NCBI GenBank assembly: GCA_019638235.1
Contig: JAHBUE010000001.1
Coordinates: 1,846,492 to 1,910,491 of the forward strand
Source: Cyclobacteriaceae bacterium
GTDB lineage: Bacteria; Bacteroidota; Bacteroidia; Cytophagales; Cyclobacteriaceae
Direction of reading: 5' to 3'
Length of the DNA stretch: 64,000 nt
Positions within the stretch are counted from its first letter, which is position 1. Every line of letters begins with the position of its first letter. Of the stretch, positions 36,977 to 46,052 are shown piece after piece. Made by a program: the position numbers and the translations under genes. A model generated the notes under the pieces. It worked only from the letters and a program-made list of their open reading frames with translations, had not been told where the DNA came from and searched no databases.

Positions 36977-38452
36977 ATGGAAAAATATGATTTAGTGGTA
37001 ATTGGTGCCGGGCCATCCGGGTATGCTGCCGCCATGCGGGCTATCGATTTTAAGAAAAAAGTTTTATTAATTGAAAAAAACAGGGTTGGCGGAGCAGGGG
37101 TCACCAATGGGGCGCTGTCGTCCAAAACCTGGTGGGAGCTTTCGCGCGAAACGGCCTCTTTCCGCAAAAATCTGAAACGCTACAATATTCAGGCGCCCAG
37201 TGTCGATTATAAGGAAATTCAGGCAGAGGTGCAGCGTGCCGTTCAGGAAAGAAAAACCCTGTTGCTTGAGCACATGGAGCTTCTCAAAACTTCAGGATAT
37301 TTTACCTTTCAGCGTGGCACTGCAAAACTATTGAGCCAAAACGAAGTAGAGATTACCGGTGAATTTGAAAAAACAATCGTAACGACAGATCATGTAATCC
37401 TGGCAACAGGAAGTCGCCCGCGTTATTTACCCGAATTACCCATTGATGAGAAAATTATCATGACCAGTGAGGGGATTGAACTGATGGAAGATTTTCCTGA
37501 AAGTATGGTGATTGTAGGGGCGGGGGTAATCGGCTGCGAATATGCTACGATTTTTTCGGGCTTTGGAAAAACAAAAGTACACCTGATTGATAAAGGCGAC
37601 CGCATTTTACCGTTTGAAGATGAAGATGTAGTGCGCGTAATTGAGCGCAACATGGAGAACAACGGTGTGCTCATTCACCGGAAGTCGCAGCTTGTGCGAA
37701 TGGAAATCAAAAGCGGCAGGGTAGAGTACGAATTGGAATACACCGATGGCAGTAAAGAAGTCTTTAATGTAGAGAAAGCATTGGTTTCGGTAGGTCGTAT
37801 TCCTAATTACGAGTTGTTATGGGATACAAAAGAAGTTGACATCCATATTTCAAAACGCGGCATTGAAGATAACGATACGCAAACCAATGTATCGAACATT
37901 TATGCCGTAGGCGATATTACAGCAGATATTTCGTTGGTGAATGTTGGTGAATTAGAAGGCCGGTATGCGGTAGAAAGAATTTTTGGCAACCCGCAACGTA
38001 AGTTGGTGTATGAAAACATCAGCACCATTATGTTTTTAAGCCCTGAAGTGGCCGGTGTAGGCTTAAACGAAACGCAGGCACGCGAAAAAGAAATTGATTA
38101 CCGTGTAGTAACGCTGGATTATAGCTGCATACCGCGCGCCATTGCAAAACGCAACACACAAGGTTTTATTAAGCTGATGGTTACCAACGATGATGAAATG
38201 AAAATTCTTGGGATGAAGGTAGTAGGCAATCATGCGTCCAGCGCGATACAGGCTGTTGCGTTGCTGATAAGTATGAATAAAGGAATTGAGGAATTGGCCG
38301 AGTGTGTTCATCCGCACCCTTCCATTACGGAAGGAATACAGGAATGTGTAAGAATGTTATTGGGCAAATCCATGTTCAAGCCGGGCGTGCTGCGCAACAG
38401 GCTGTCGTGCCGCACGTGTGCCAAAGGTGTGTATGAAGATTTATTGTTTTAA
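36977..38452 (+). CDS. Lipoamide-dehydrogenase-like flavoprotein lacking redox cysteines
   Basis: A 491-aa pyridine-nucleotide flavoprotein with the FAD loop VIGAGPSGYAAAMRA, the NAD(P) loop VIVGAGVIGCEYA, VSVGRIPNYELL and NIYAVGDI. The C-terminal dimerisation domain keeps the catalytic His-Glu motif HPHPSITEGIQE. However, the disulfide motif GGTCLNVGCIPSK of true lipoamide dehydrogenases reads GGAGVTNGALSSK here, so both redox cysteines are gone. A C-terminal tail has a new CxxC (RLSCRTCAKG). Its reaction is therefore unlikely to be lipoamide oxidation; transhydrogenase or a sensor role is possible. Confidence 0.9.
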   Translation: MEKYDLVVIGAGPSGYAAAMRAIDFKKKVLLIEKNRVGGAGVTNGALSSKTWWELSRETASFRKNLKRYNIQAPSVDYKEIQAEVQRAVQERKTLLLEHMELLKTSGYFTFQRGTAKLLSQNEVEITGEFEKTIVTTDHVILATGSRPRYLPELPIDEKIIMTSEGIELMEDFPESMVIVGAGVIGCEYATIFSGFGKTKVHLIDKGDRILPFEDEDVVRVIERNMENNGVLIHRKSQLVRMEIKSGRVEYELEYTDGSKEVFNVEKALVSVGRIPNYELLWDTKEVDIHISKRGIEDNDTQTNVSNIYAVGDITADISLVNVGELEGRYAVERIFGNPQRKLVYENISTIMFLSPEVAGVGLNETQAREKEIDYRVVTLDYSCIPRAIAKRNTQGFIKLMVTNDDEMKILGMKVVGNHASSAIQAVALLISMNKGIEELAECVHPHPSITEGIQECVRMLLGKSMFKPGVLRNRLSCRTCAKGVYEDLLF

Positions 38453-38473
38453 AAAATCAGAACCAGTTGCTCT

Positions 38474-39061
38474 TTATTGATGACGGCTTTTCAACACCTG
38501 CTCTACATTAGCCAGGGTTTTATTTTTTGCTGCTAATAACACAAGGAAGTGGTACAACAAGTCGGCAGCCTCGCCTAAAAATAATTCTTCGTTCTGATCT
38601 TTCGATTCAATAACCAATTCAACCGCTTCTTCACCAACTTTCTGCGCTATTTTATTGATACCCAACTGGAACAAAGACGTTGTGTATGAACCCTCTTTCG
38701 GATTTGCTTTTCGCGATTGGATGATAGCCTCAAGTTCTTTCAGGCTGAATGTGCTGTTGTTCTCACCAAAACACGTGTCAGCCCCGGTATGACATACCGG
38801 CCCGGTAGGTTTGACTTTAATTAATAACGTGTCGGCATCGCAATCGGGAATGATGTCCGCAACTTCCAGAAAATTGCCAGATGTTTCTCCTTTTGTCCAA
38901 AGCCGTTTTTTTGTGCGACTGAAAAAAGTTACCCGTTTTTCTGATTGTGTTTTCGCCAGCGCTTCTTCATTCATGTATCCCAGCATTAATACATTCTGCG
39001 TAGAGTCATCCTGGATGATGCAGGGAACAAGTCCGTTGTTTTTCGTGAAATCAGGTTTCAT
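38474..39061 (-). CDS. hisIE: Histidine biosynthesis bifunctional HisI-HisE
   Basis: Fusion of phosphoribosyl-AMP cyclohydrolase (about residues 1-105) and phosphoribosyl-ATP pyrophosphatase (about 110-195), carrying out steps 3 and 2 of the pathway. The HisI half has [12 protein letters not shown] and the metal-binding cysteines in [11 protein letters not shown] and CHTGADTCF. The HisE half has [12 protein letters not shown] with the acidic Mg site. It is the last gene of the operon and its start overlaps hisF by 4 bp. Confidence 0.97.
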   Translation of the reverse strand: MKPDFTKNNGLVPCIIQDDSTQNVLMLGYMNEEALAKTQSEKRVTFFSRTKKRLWTKGETSGNFLEVADIIPDCDADTLLIKVKPTGPVCHTGADTCFGENNSTFSLKELEAIIQSRKANPKEGSYTTSLFQLGINKIAQKVGEEAVELVIESKDQNEELFLGEAADLLYHFLVLLAAKNKTLANVEQVLKSRHQ

Positions 39062-39813
39062 AAGCGTACAGGGATAGCGTGATTCTTTAAAAATGTTTTA
39101 AGATCGGGAATGCGAATCTCACCAAAGTGAAATACGCTCGCGGCTAATGCGGCATCAGCTTTGCCAAGCGTAAACACATCGGCAAAGTGGCCCATGCTTC
39201 CGGCACCGCCTGAGGCAATCACCGGTATAGTAAGCAGTTCATGAAGTTTGACGAGCGGGTCAATCGCAAAACCGTTTTTAGTTCCATCGTGATTCATGCT
39301 GGTAAATAAAATCTCTCCAACACCACGTTCCTGACCTTCCTTTGCCCAGGCAAAAAGTTTTTTTTCGGTTAGATTTTTTCCGCCATGTGTATGGACGATC
39401 CATGTATTGTGAAATTTCCGCGCATCAATGGCCAGTACAATACATTGCGAACCGAATGCTTTTGCCAGGTCGTCAATAAGTGTTGGATTTCTGACTGCCG
39501 AAGAATTTACACTTACTTTATCAGCACCGGCCTCAAGCAGGGGCGCTACATCGGCAACGGAACTTATGCCGCCTCCAACAGTAAACGGTATGTTAATGTG
39601 CCGGGCAATTTCTTTTACTAAGTGTGCAAAGGTTTTGCGTTGCTCCTGTGTTGCCGATATATCTAAGAACACCAGTTCATCGGCACCCTGATCGGCATAA
39701 GCAGAGGCTAACGCTACCGGGTCACCGGCATCACGAAGGTTAACAAAGTTCACACCTTTTACGGTGCGGCCATCTTTTATATCCAGGCAGGGTATGATCC
39801 GTTTTGTCAGCAT
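39058..39813 (-). CDS. hisF: Imidazole glycerol phosphate synthase, cyclase subunit
   Basis: TIM-barrel subunit that makes imidazole glycerol phosphate and AICAR from PRFAR with ammonia from HisH. The catalytic aspartates lie in [15 protein letters not shown] and [15 protein letters not shown] and ASGGAGSM are the phosphate-binding loops. The 251-aa length is standard. It lies 13 bp downstream of hisA and overlaps hisIE by 4 bp. Confidence 0.97.
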   Translation of the reverse strand: MLTKRIIPCLDIKDGRTVKGVNFVNLRDAGDPVALASAYADQGADELVFLDISATQEQRKTFAHLVKEIARHINIPFTVGGGISSVADVAPLLEAGADKVSVNSSAVRNPTLIDDLAKAFGSQCIVLAIDARKFHNTWIVHTHGGKNLTEKKLFAWAKEGQERGVGEILFTSMNHDGTKNGFAIDPLVKLHELLTIPVIASGGAGSMGHFADVFTLGKADAALAASVFHFGEIRIPDLKTFLKNHAIPVRL

Positions 39814-39826
39814 CGTTGTTGATTAG

Positions 39827-40537
39827 TCATAAGTGTAATTCTTGTAAAGATATTCTTCCTTCGTAGATGGCTTTGCCCACTATGGCACCGTGTAATCCTG
39901 CCGATTTTAATTGTATCAGATCATCAACTGAGCGCACACCGCCACTCGCAATGAGTTTAAGTGACGGAAATTGCCGGATAAGATTTTTGTATAACGCAAG
40001 GTTAGGCCCGGCAAGCATTCCATCTTTGCTGATATCGGTACAGGTAACGTATGTAATACCAATATCTAAATAGCGCGAAATAAAATCCTGGATAGTCAGG
40101 AGTGAAGTTTCCGTCCATCCGTTGATGGCGATACGCTCATCGCGAACATCGGCACTGAGAATGATTTTGTCGGCACCAAATTCACTTACCCATCCCGATA
40201 CTTTTTTAAAATCATTCACGGCAATGCTACCGAGGTTAACCTGACTCACACCGAGGTTAAGAAGTTGTGTGATTTCCTGGTTGGTTTTTATTCCTCCGCC
40301 AACATCTATGTTTAATGATGTGTTCGAGCATATTTCTTCAATTACTTTCCAATTGATGACTTTACCCTGCCTCGCACCATCCAGGTCAACAAGGTGTAGA
40401 TGTTCAATCTTAGCTTCTTCAATTGTTTTCGCAATGGCAACAGGATTTTCGGCATATACTTTTTTTTGCGCATAATCGCCCTGCGACAAGCGTACGCATT
40501 GTCCGCCAATAATATCTATAGCAGGTATGACTTTCAT
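39827..40537 (-). CDS. hisA: ProFAR isomerase
   Basis: TIM-barrel isomerase of step 4 of histidine synthesis. Motifs: IPAIDIIGGQCVRLSQGDY with the catalytic Asp, DVGGGIKT, and ASGGVRSVDDL in the last phosphate-binding half. The length of 236 aa is typical. Its start overlaps hisH by 4 bp, ensuring coupled synthesis. Confidence 0.97.
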   Translation of the reverse strand: MKVIPAIDIIGGQCVRLSQGDYAQKKVYAENPVAIAKTIEEAKIEHLHLVDLDGARQGKVINWKVIEEICSNTSLNIDVGGGIKTNQEITQLLNLGVSQVNLGSIAVNDFKKVSGWVSEFGADKIILSADVRDERIAINGWTETSLLTIQDFISRYLDIGITYVTCTDISKDGMLAGPNLALYKNLIRQFPSLKLIASGGVRSVDDLIQLKSAGLHGAIVGKAIYEGRISLQELHL

Positions 40538-41118
40538 AGGCTTAAAAAACTTTTCAAAATATTCTCTCCTGCCTGTGCCGATTTTTCGGGGTGGAACTGT
40601 ACTGCGTAAAAGTTGCCTTTTTTCATGGCTGCGCTGAAAGGTATAGTATACTCACACAAAGCCGTAGTAAATTTGTTTACCGGCACATAATAACTGTGAA
40701 CAAAATACACATAACTTCTTTCAGGTACAGACTTAAACCATCCATCCGTTGATATAAGTTGGTTCCAGCCCATGTGCGGAACTTTGTAATCTTTAGCGGC
40801 TTCAAATCTTTTTACTGTTTCGTCAAAAATTCCCAGGCAGGGTGTGTTGTTTTCTTCCGAGTATCGGCACATTAACTGCATACCCAGGCAAATGCCTAAT
40901 ACCGGTTGTTTTAATTCACGGATTACACTATCCAGTTTTTTTTCCTTCAGGTATGCCATCGTTGTGCTGGCTTCGCCTACACCGGGAAAAATCACCTTAT
41001 CAGCCGACTGAATATTTTCAATGTCATCCGTTATTTCAAAGGCAACTCCTAATCGTGCTAATGCGTACGACACCGATTGTATGTTGCCTGCGTTGTATTT
41101 TAATAATATTGTTTTCAT
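40534..41118 (-). CDS. hisH: Imidazole glycerol phosphate synthase, glutaminase subunit
   Basis: Class I glutamine amidotransferase that supplies ammonia to HisF. The nucleophile cysteine is in GICLGMQLMCRYSEE and the catalytic His-Glu pair is in VQFHPEKS. The oxyanion loop region PGVGEAS is also visible. At 194 aa it has the usual size. It follows hisB after a 204-bp gap that contains an inverted-repeat element. Confidence 0.97.
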   Translation of the reverse strand: MKTILLKYNAGNIQSVSYALARLGVAFEITDDIENIQSADKVIFPGVGEASTTMAYLKEKKLDSVIRELKQPVLGICLGMQLMCRYSEENNTPCLGIFDETVKRFEAAKDYKVPHMGWNQLISTDGWFKSVPERSYVYFVHSYYVPVNKFTTALCEYTIPFSAAMKKGNFYAVQFHPEKSAQAGENILKSFLSL

Positions 41119-41133
41119 TTATAATAACTGGCC

Positions 41134-41256
41134 TTACGCAAAACAATACCCGTCATTGCGAGCGGCAGCGAAGCAATCCCCATTTCCGTGCTGAAAAACG
41201 GGATTGCTTCGGTCGTTCCTCCCTCGCAATGACGTACTAATTTTTGTTTTGCGTAA
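41134..41256. repeat. 123-bp MITE/REP-like inverted-repeat element inside the his operon
   Basis: Perfect 13-bp terminal inverted repeats TTACGCAAAACAA (41134-41146) and its complement (41244-41256) enclose a second pair, cgtcattgcgag (41151-41162) and ctcgcaatgacg (41223-41234), plus gaagcaatccc/gggattgcttc. The whole can fold into one long hairpin. The inner words belong to a repeat type (cattgcgag...gaagcaatcc) found dispersed in many bacterial genomes. It lies between hisB and hisH in the transcript. The rest of the gap (to 41322) carries aacccgtatc-type words. Confidence 0.8.
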
Positions 41257-41322
41257 CATCAGATAATAAGTATAATCTCTTATAACCCCGAACCCCGAAT
41301 CTTGTAGCCCGTAACCCGTATC

Positions 41323-42438
41323 TCACAACATTCCTTTTGTGCTCGGTAACTCACTTCCATTTTTCTTCACCGCCATTTTTACTGCCTTTGCAAAAGCTTT
41401 GAAAATGGCTTCAATCTTATGATGTTCATTAGTTCCTTCTGCCTTAATGTTCAGGTTGCACTTTGCTGTATCTGAAAAGGATTTGAAAAAATGTAAAAAC
41501 ATCTCCGTAGGCATTTCACCGATTTTTTCCCGTTTGAATTCAGCTTTCCATACGAGCCAGGGACGCCCACCAAAATCAATGGCTACCTGGGCGAGACAAT
41601 CATCCATCGGTAAAGTAAAGCCGTAACGCTCAATGCCGCGTTTGTTGCCCAATGCTTTGTGGAAAGCTTCACCAAGGGCAAGAGCCGTATCTTCAATGGT
41701 GTGATGTTCATCAATGTGCAGATCGCCTTTGGTGTTGATGGTCAGGTCTATGTTTCCATGACGGGCCAACTGCTCCAGCATGTGATCAAAAAATGCAAGC
41801 CCGGTGCTGATAGATGATTGACCGCTGCCATCGAGATTTACTGAAATGGAAATGTCGGTTTCCTTTGTTTTGCGTGTTACACTTCCTGTGCGTGGCGTTT
41901 TTGTGAGGAACTCGTAGACAACTTTCCAATTTGTTGTAGTCAGGCTATTCGTTTCGGCAAACGATGATGCTTTTAGTTTTTCTGTAAGTGATCCATCATT
42001 AATGAGTATAGCCTTGCATCCGAGATTTTTCGCCAGCTCAATGTCTGTAAGCCGGTCGCCAATGACATACGAATTGTTCAGATCATAATTCCCCAAGAGA
42101 AATTCTGTAAGCATACCAATGCCCGGTTTGCGTGTAGGTTTGTTTTCGTGTGGGAAAGACCGGTCAATCAGTATTTTTGAAAACCTGATTCCTTCTCCGG
42201 AAAAGGTTTGCAACATTTTTTCATGCGCAGGCCAGAATGTGTTCTCCGGAAATTTTTCTGTGCCGAGTCCGTCCTGGTTGGTAACCATAACGAGTTCGTA
42301 ATCGGTTTCAGCGGCAAGCTGACTGAACCAACGGATAACGCCTGGATAAAATTCTAATTTTTCGAGGCTGTCAATTTGTTCATTTGGCGGCTCGATGATC
42401 AGGGTTCCGTCACGGTCGATAAATAGTACACGTTTCAT
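41323..42438 (-). CDS. hisB: Bifunctional histidinol-phosphatase/IGP dehydratase
   Basis: Fusion of a HAD phosphatase (residues about 1-165) and imidazole glycerol phosphate dehydratase (about 185-371). The HAD nucleophile is in FIDRDGTLI, and [15 protein letters not shown] supplies motif IV. The dehydratase has [27 protein letters not shown] and a matching late motif [12 protein letters not shown] for metal binding. Both halves look complete, so one protein does steps 6 and 8. It overlaps hisC by 4 bp. Confidence 0.97.
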   Translation of the reverse strand: MKRVLFIDRDGTLIIEPPNEQIDSLEKLEFYPGVIRWFSQLAAETDYELVMVTNQDGLGTEKFPENTFWPAHEKMLQTFSGEGIRFSKILIDRSFPHENKPTRKPGIGMLTEFLLGNYDLNNSYVIGDRLTDIELAKNLGCKAILINDGSLTEKLKASSFAETNSLTTTNWKVVYEFLTKTPRTGSVTRKTKETDISISVNLDGSGQSSISTGLAFFDHMLEQLARHGNIDLTINTKGDLHIDEHHTIEDTALALGEAFHKALGNKRGIERYGFTLPMDDCLAQVAIDFGGRPWLVWKAEFKREKIGEMPTEMFLHFFKSFSDTAKCNLNIKAEGTNEHHKIEAIFKAFAKAVKMAVKKNGSELPSTKGML

Positions 42439-43463
42439 AAAGTGTTCAGGGTTTCAATCAGTTTTTTATTTTCTTCAGGTGTGCCAACGGTAATCCGCAA
42501 GCAATTCTCACATAATTCAATCGCAGAACGATCGCGTACAATAATGCCACGCTTAATCAGTTGATTGTAAGTATTTTTTGCATCAGCAATTTTTACCAGC
42601 ACAAAGTTGGCATCGGTAGGGTAAACCTTTTGCACGTTAGGCATGGCCTGAAGCAATTGGATGAGATTTGTGCGTTGTTGAAGAATTGCGCCCACTTGCT
42701 TGTTCTTTATCTCAACTGTGGAGAGTTTTTCTAATGCAGCCTGTTGTGTGAGTATGTTAATGTTGTATGGGTATTTGATTTTATTCAATACAGAAATAAT
42801 CGCTTCGGATGCAAAGGCCATGCCCAGCCGCAAGCCTGCCAGTCCCCATGCCTTGGAAAAAGTTTGTAGTATAATGAGATTGGAATAGTTGTTTAGTGTA
42901 GGGAGAAAGCCTTCATCATCAGCAAAGTCGATGTAGGCTTCATCGATTACAACAATACCGTTGAAGTCTGTAATGAGCTGTGTAATCTTTTCTTTTGATA
43001 ACAAGTTTCCGGAAGGGTTGTTAGGGGAGCAAAGAAAAATAACTTTTACGGATTGATTCACGGCTTGTTTTATTGCATCAATATTAATATTGAAGTCATG
43101 CGTGAGAGGAACACGTTTTACGGCCACATTATTTATGCCTGCACAAACAGCATACATGCCGTAAGTAGGTTCTGTAATTAAGATTGAGTCTTGTCCGGGT
43201 TCACAAAAAGCACGGATAACCAAATCGACAGGCTCATCACTTCCATTGCCCAAAAATATTTTTTCAGGTGCGATGCCCTTGAGTTCGCTTATTCTTTGCT
43301 TTAGTTTTTTCTGCAACGGGTCAGGATACCGGTTATACGCTGACGGAAAGGGATTTTCATTTGCGTCTAAATACACTTCTGCTATTCCCTGAAACTCGTC
43401 CCGTGCGGTAGAGTAGGGCTTTAGCTTTTTTATATTTTCACGGATGAATGCGTTGATATTCAT
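42435..43463 (-). CDS. hisC: Histidinol-phosphate aminotransferase
   Basis: PLP-dependent class II aminotransferase of step 7. [11 protein letters not shown] is the N-terminal substrate motif, [10 protein letters not shown] is the PLP-phosphate region and [14 protein letters not shown] contains the Schiff-base lysine. [11 protein letters not shown] is the typical end. At 342 aa it is standard in size. It lies 6 bp downstream of hisD and overlaps hisB. Confidence 0.97.
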   Translation of the reverse strand: MNINAFIRENIKKLKPYSTARDEFQGIAEVYLDANENPFPSAYNRYPDPLQKKLKQRISELKGIAPEKIFLGNGSDEPVDLVIRAFCEPGQDSILITEPTYGMYAVCAGINNVAVKRVPLTHDFNINIDAIKQAVNQSVKVIFLCSPNNPSGNLLSKEKITQLITDFNGIVVIDEAYIDFADDEGFLPTLNNYSNLIILQTFSKAWGLAGLRLGMAFASEAIISVLNKIKYPYNINILTQQAALEKLSTVEIKNKQVGAILQQRTNLIQLLQAMPNVQKVYPTDANFVLVKIADAKNTYNQLIKRGIIVRDRSAIELCENCLRITVGTPEENKKLIETLNTL

Positions 43464-43469
43464 AACAAG

Positions 43470-44756
43470 TTAAGTGGTCAGAGTTTTAAGTCGTATGCTA
43501 ATGGCATTCTTGTGTGCGATCAGTTCTTCCGCTTCGGCCATAACTTCTACAACCGGGCCAATCTGTTTTATTCCTTCTTCCGAAATTTTCTGAAAGGTGA
43601 TGTATTTTAAAAAACTCTCAACCGAAACCCCGGTATATGCGGTAGCGTACCCGTTGGTCGGCAACGTGTGGTTTGTTCCGGAGGCATAATCACCGGCTGC
43701 TTCGGGTGTGTAATTGCCAATAAAAACCGAACCTGCATTAATGATTTGCTCGGCAAGCTCATCTGAATTTTTAGTATTGATGATAAGATGCTCGGCAGCA
43801 TACGTGTTTACAAAATCCAGCGCATCGGTTTCTTTTTCAAGTACAATCACACGACTGTTTCGTAATGCCTGTACAGCAATTTCTTTTCTTGGTAGTGTTG
43901 TTACTTGCTGCTGTACTTCTTGTTGGATTTTTTCAGCAAGCCCGGTGCTGTTTACTACCAACATAACCTGGCTGTCAGCGCCATGTTCGGCTTGCGACAG
44001 CAGGTCGGCTGCTACGAAAGTTGGCGTGGCCGATTCATCAGCCCAAACCAATACTTCGCTTGGCCCTGCCGGAAGATCAATAGCTACACCCTGTTGATTA
44101 ACTAATTGTTTGGCTTTGGTAACATATTGGTTTCCCGGCCCGAAAATCTTATTCACTTTCGGAATACTTTCGGTGCCGTAAGCCAATGCAGCAATGGCTT
44201 GCGCTCCGCCTGCTTTGAATATGTTGGCTACGCCTGTGAGGTGCGCGGTAAAGAGAATAGCCGGATGAATATTGCCTTGTTTATCAGGAGGAGAAACCAG
44301 CACAACCTCGCGACAACCAGCAAGCTTGGCCGGAATAGCCAGCATCAGCACTGTTGAGAACAAAGGGGCAGTTCCGCCTGGGATGTAAATGCCAACTTTT
44401 TCAACCGGCATGCCTTTGCGCCAGCACGAAACACCTGTCATCGTTTCAACCTTCATTACATCGCGAAGTTGCGCCCGGTGAAATTTTTCAATATTGGATG
44501 CTGCGGTTTGAATGGCTGACTTCAATTGCGGCTCAATCGTGTTTACAGCGTGTTGAATTTCTGCTGTATTCAAGGCAAGTTCGCTCAGCTCAACCTTGTC
44601 GAATTGCCTGGTAAGCTCTTTCAATGCGTAATCGCCACCTTGCTGCACCCGCGCCAGAATATTTTTTACTGAACCTTCCAGGAACTCTAATTGAAGTTGC
44701 GGTCGTTCACACAACTCGCTCCAGGTGTTTCGCGATGGATTGTTGAATATAGTCAT
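43470..44756 (-). CDS. hisD: Histidinol dehydrogenase
   Basis: Zinc-dependent enzyme that oxidises histidinol to histidine in two NAD+ steps. GPGNQYVTKAKQLV and DLPAGPSEVLVWAD are family signatures. SQAEHGADSQ, ASGTNHTLPTNG and the two catalytic His/Glu regions are present. The length of 428 aa is usual. The 156-bp gap upstream (44757-44912) to hisG contains the AACCCGT heptad array. Confidence 0.97.
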   Translation of the reverse strand: MTIFNNPSRNTWSELCERPQLQLEFLEGSVKNILARVQQGGDYALKELTRQFDKVELSELALNTAEIQHAVNTIEPQLKSAIQTAASNIEKFHRAQLRDVMKVETMTGVSCWRKGMPVEKVGIYIPGGTAPLFSTVLMLAIPAKLAGCREVVLVSPPDKQGNIHPAILFTAHLTGVANIFKAGGAQAIAALAYGTESIPKVNKIFGPGNQYVTKAKQLVNQQGVAIDLPAGPSEVLVWADESATPTFVAADLLSQAEHGADSQVMLVVNSTGLAEKIQQEVQQQVTTLPRKEIAVQALRNSRVIVLEKETDALDFVNTYAAEHLIINTKNSDELAEQIINAGSVFIGNYTPEAAGDYASGTNHTLPTNGYATAYTGVSVESFLKYITFQKISEEGIKQIGPVVEVMAEAEELIAHKNAISIRLKTLTT

Positions 44757-44867
44757 GCTTTTTATGATTGGTTTTTACTTGGAATCGATTATTAGTTTTC
44801 TATTAATAAGTTCGCTTCAGTTAGTTTGTTCTTGTATCATACCTCAAACCCAAAACCTGTAACTCGC

Positions 44868-44909
44868 AACCCGTAACCCGTAACCCGTAACCCGTAACCC
44901 GTACCCCGT
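44868..44909 (+). repeat. Tandem heptad array AACCCGT
   Basis: Five perfect tandem copies of AACCCGT (44868-44902) followed by one degenerate copy (accccgt). Related words (aacccgta) occur near 27480 and 41310. The array lies between hisG and hisD in the transcript and could cause length variation. Confidence 0.8.
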
Positions 44910-44912
44910 AAC

Positions 44913-45770
44913 TCATCTTATCATCTTCTCAATCGGTATTACTAAAATTCCTTCTGCGCCAAGCTTTTTAAGCTGATCAATCTTTTCCCAGAAATCATTT
45001 TCATCTACAACCGAATGCAACGAACTCCAGCCTGGTTTGCCAAGAGGCAGTATCGTTGGACTTTTCATGCCGGGTATTACATCAGTAATAGGTTTAATGG
45101 CTTCATTAGGGCAGTTCAGTAAAATGTATTTATTGCTACGCGCTTGCTGCACAGCTTCCATACGGAAGACCAGCTTGTTGAGAATTTGTTTCTTACGTGT
45201 ATCTAATGTGCGTGCAACCAACACGGCTTCAGATTTCATCACCAATTCTACTTCTTTCAACCCGTTGCTGAAGAGTGTGCTACCGGTACTCACAATGTCG
45301 CAGATGGCGTCAGCCAACCCGATGCCCGGTGCAATTTCAACAGAGCCGCTTATTTCGTGTATGCCTGCGTGGATGCTTTTCTGCTTCAGGAAATCGCGCA
45401 CGATGTTAGGGTAAGTGGTGGCGATGTTCTTTCCTTCAAGCCAGCTTACTCCCGTATATTGTTCTGTGCGGGGTACAGCCAATACTAACCGGCATTTCGC
45501 AAAATCAAGTCGCCTGATGATTTCACCTTGCTTCTGTTTCTCTGTAAAAATGTTCTCACCGATAATCCCTGCATCGGCCACGCTATCTTCAATGTATTGC
45601 GGTATGTCATCATCGCGCAGAAAGAGCACTTCTACCGGAAAGTTTGATGCCTGCGTTTTTAACTGATCCTTGCCGTTGCTGATGTTCAGTCCGCAATCCT
45701 TCAACAACTTCAGCGACCCTTCCTGCAACCGCCCTGATTTCTGAATCGCAATTCGTAATACTTCGTTCAT
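44913..45770 (-). CDS. hisG: ATP phosphoribosyltransferase, long form
   Basis: First enzyme of histidine synthesis, joining ATP and PRPP. The 285-aa length indicates the long, homohexameric HisG with its own C-terminal regulatory (ACT-like) domain, so no HisZ is needed. The N-terminus IAIQKSGRLQEGSLKLLKDCG is typical; the PRPP loop is DIVSTGSTLFSNGL. The last 75 residues form the allosteric histidine-binding part (SLHSVVDENDFWEKIDQLKKLGAEGILV). It is the first structural gene of the operon, downstream of the leader peptide and terminator. Confidence 0.97.
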   Translation of the reverse strand: MNEVLRIAIQKSGRLQEGSLKLLKDCGLNISNGKDQLKTQASNFPVEVLFLRDDDIPQYIEDSVADAGIIGENIFTEKQKQGEIIRRLDFAKCRLVLAVPRTEQYTGVSWLEGKNIATTYPNIVRDFLKQKSIHAGIHEISGSVEIAPGIGLADAICDIVSTGSTLFSNGLKEVELVMKSEAVLVARTLDTRKKQILNKLVFRMEAVQQARSNKYILLNCPNEAIKPITDVIPGMKSPTILPLGKPGWSSLHSVVDENDFWEKIDQLKKLGAEGILVIPIEKMIR

Positions 45771-45792
45771 TTTGTTTTTGTTTATCTTTTAG

Positions 45793-45827
45793 CTCACCCT
45801 TCTCCCCCGGAGAGGGGAAGGGGTGAG
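45793..45827. repeat. REP-like palindrome between terminator and hisG
   Basis: ctcacccttctccccc...ggggaaggggtgag forms an imperfect hairpin. This palindrome type is found dispersed in many bacterial genomes. It lies after the attenuator terminator and 23 bp before the hisG start. Confidence 0.65.
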
Positions 45828-45833
45828 GCACAT

Positions 45834-45870
45834 AAAAAAAGGCTTGCCGTATCGCGGCAAGCCTTTTTTA
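45834..45870 (-). terminator. Attenuator terminator upstream of hisG
   Basis: On the minus strand GGCTTGCCG (45863-45855), a 5-base loop and CGGCAAGCC (45849-45841) are followed by seven T. A-T pairs extend the stem at its base. The hairpin stands about 25 nt after the leader peptide stop and 64 bp before hisG. It should end transcription when histidine is plentiful. Confidence 0.88.
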
Positions 45871-45888
45871 AAAAGTCTTATAGTTTAG

Positions 45889-45966
45889 TTAAAACATAAA
45901 CCTGCCACGCATCGTGTTGTTAGCATGATGATGGTGATGATTGTTTATGTTGGCTGTGTAAGTCAT
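45889..45966 (-). CDS. hisL: His operon leader peptide, 25 aa with five tandem His codons
   Basis: A short open frame beginning with ATG at 45966: MTYTANINNHHHHHANNTMR followed by GRFMF and a stop. Codons 10-14 are all histidine (CAT CAC CAT CAT CAT). The histidine content so close to a terminator and the hisG gene is the classic design of his attenuation. The Arg-Gly-Arg codons (45909-45901: CGTGGCAGG) can pair with CTTGCCGCG (45861-45853) in the terminator, forming an antiterminator when a ribosome stalls on the His codons. Confidence 0.9.
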   Translation of the reverse strand: MTYTANINNHHHHHANNTMRGRFMF

Positions 45967-46052
45967 TTCGGGTATAAAGAAAGTGATCTAAGGCAACTTC
46001 TCAAAATTTCTGTTTATTTTTTTTCTGAATAGCCCATAATTAATTGGCTATG

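Noticed and set aside
44868..44909. Telomere-like repeat as a sign of a linear replicon end
   Set aside because: It is a short internal heptad array between two his genes, with no sign of a chromosome end.
46020..46052. Hairpin atagcc...ggctat considered as terminator of the 46053 gene
   Set aside because: On the transcribed strand the following run is A, not U, so it would not work as a rho-independent terminator.
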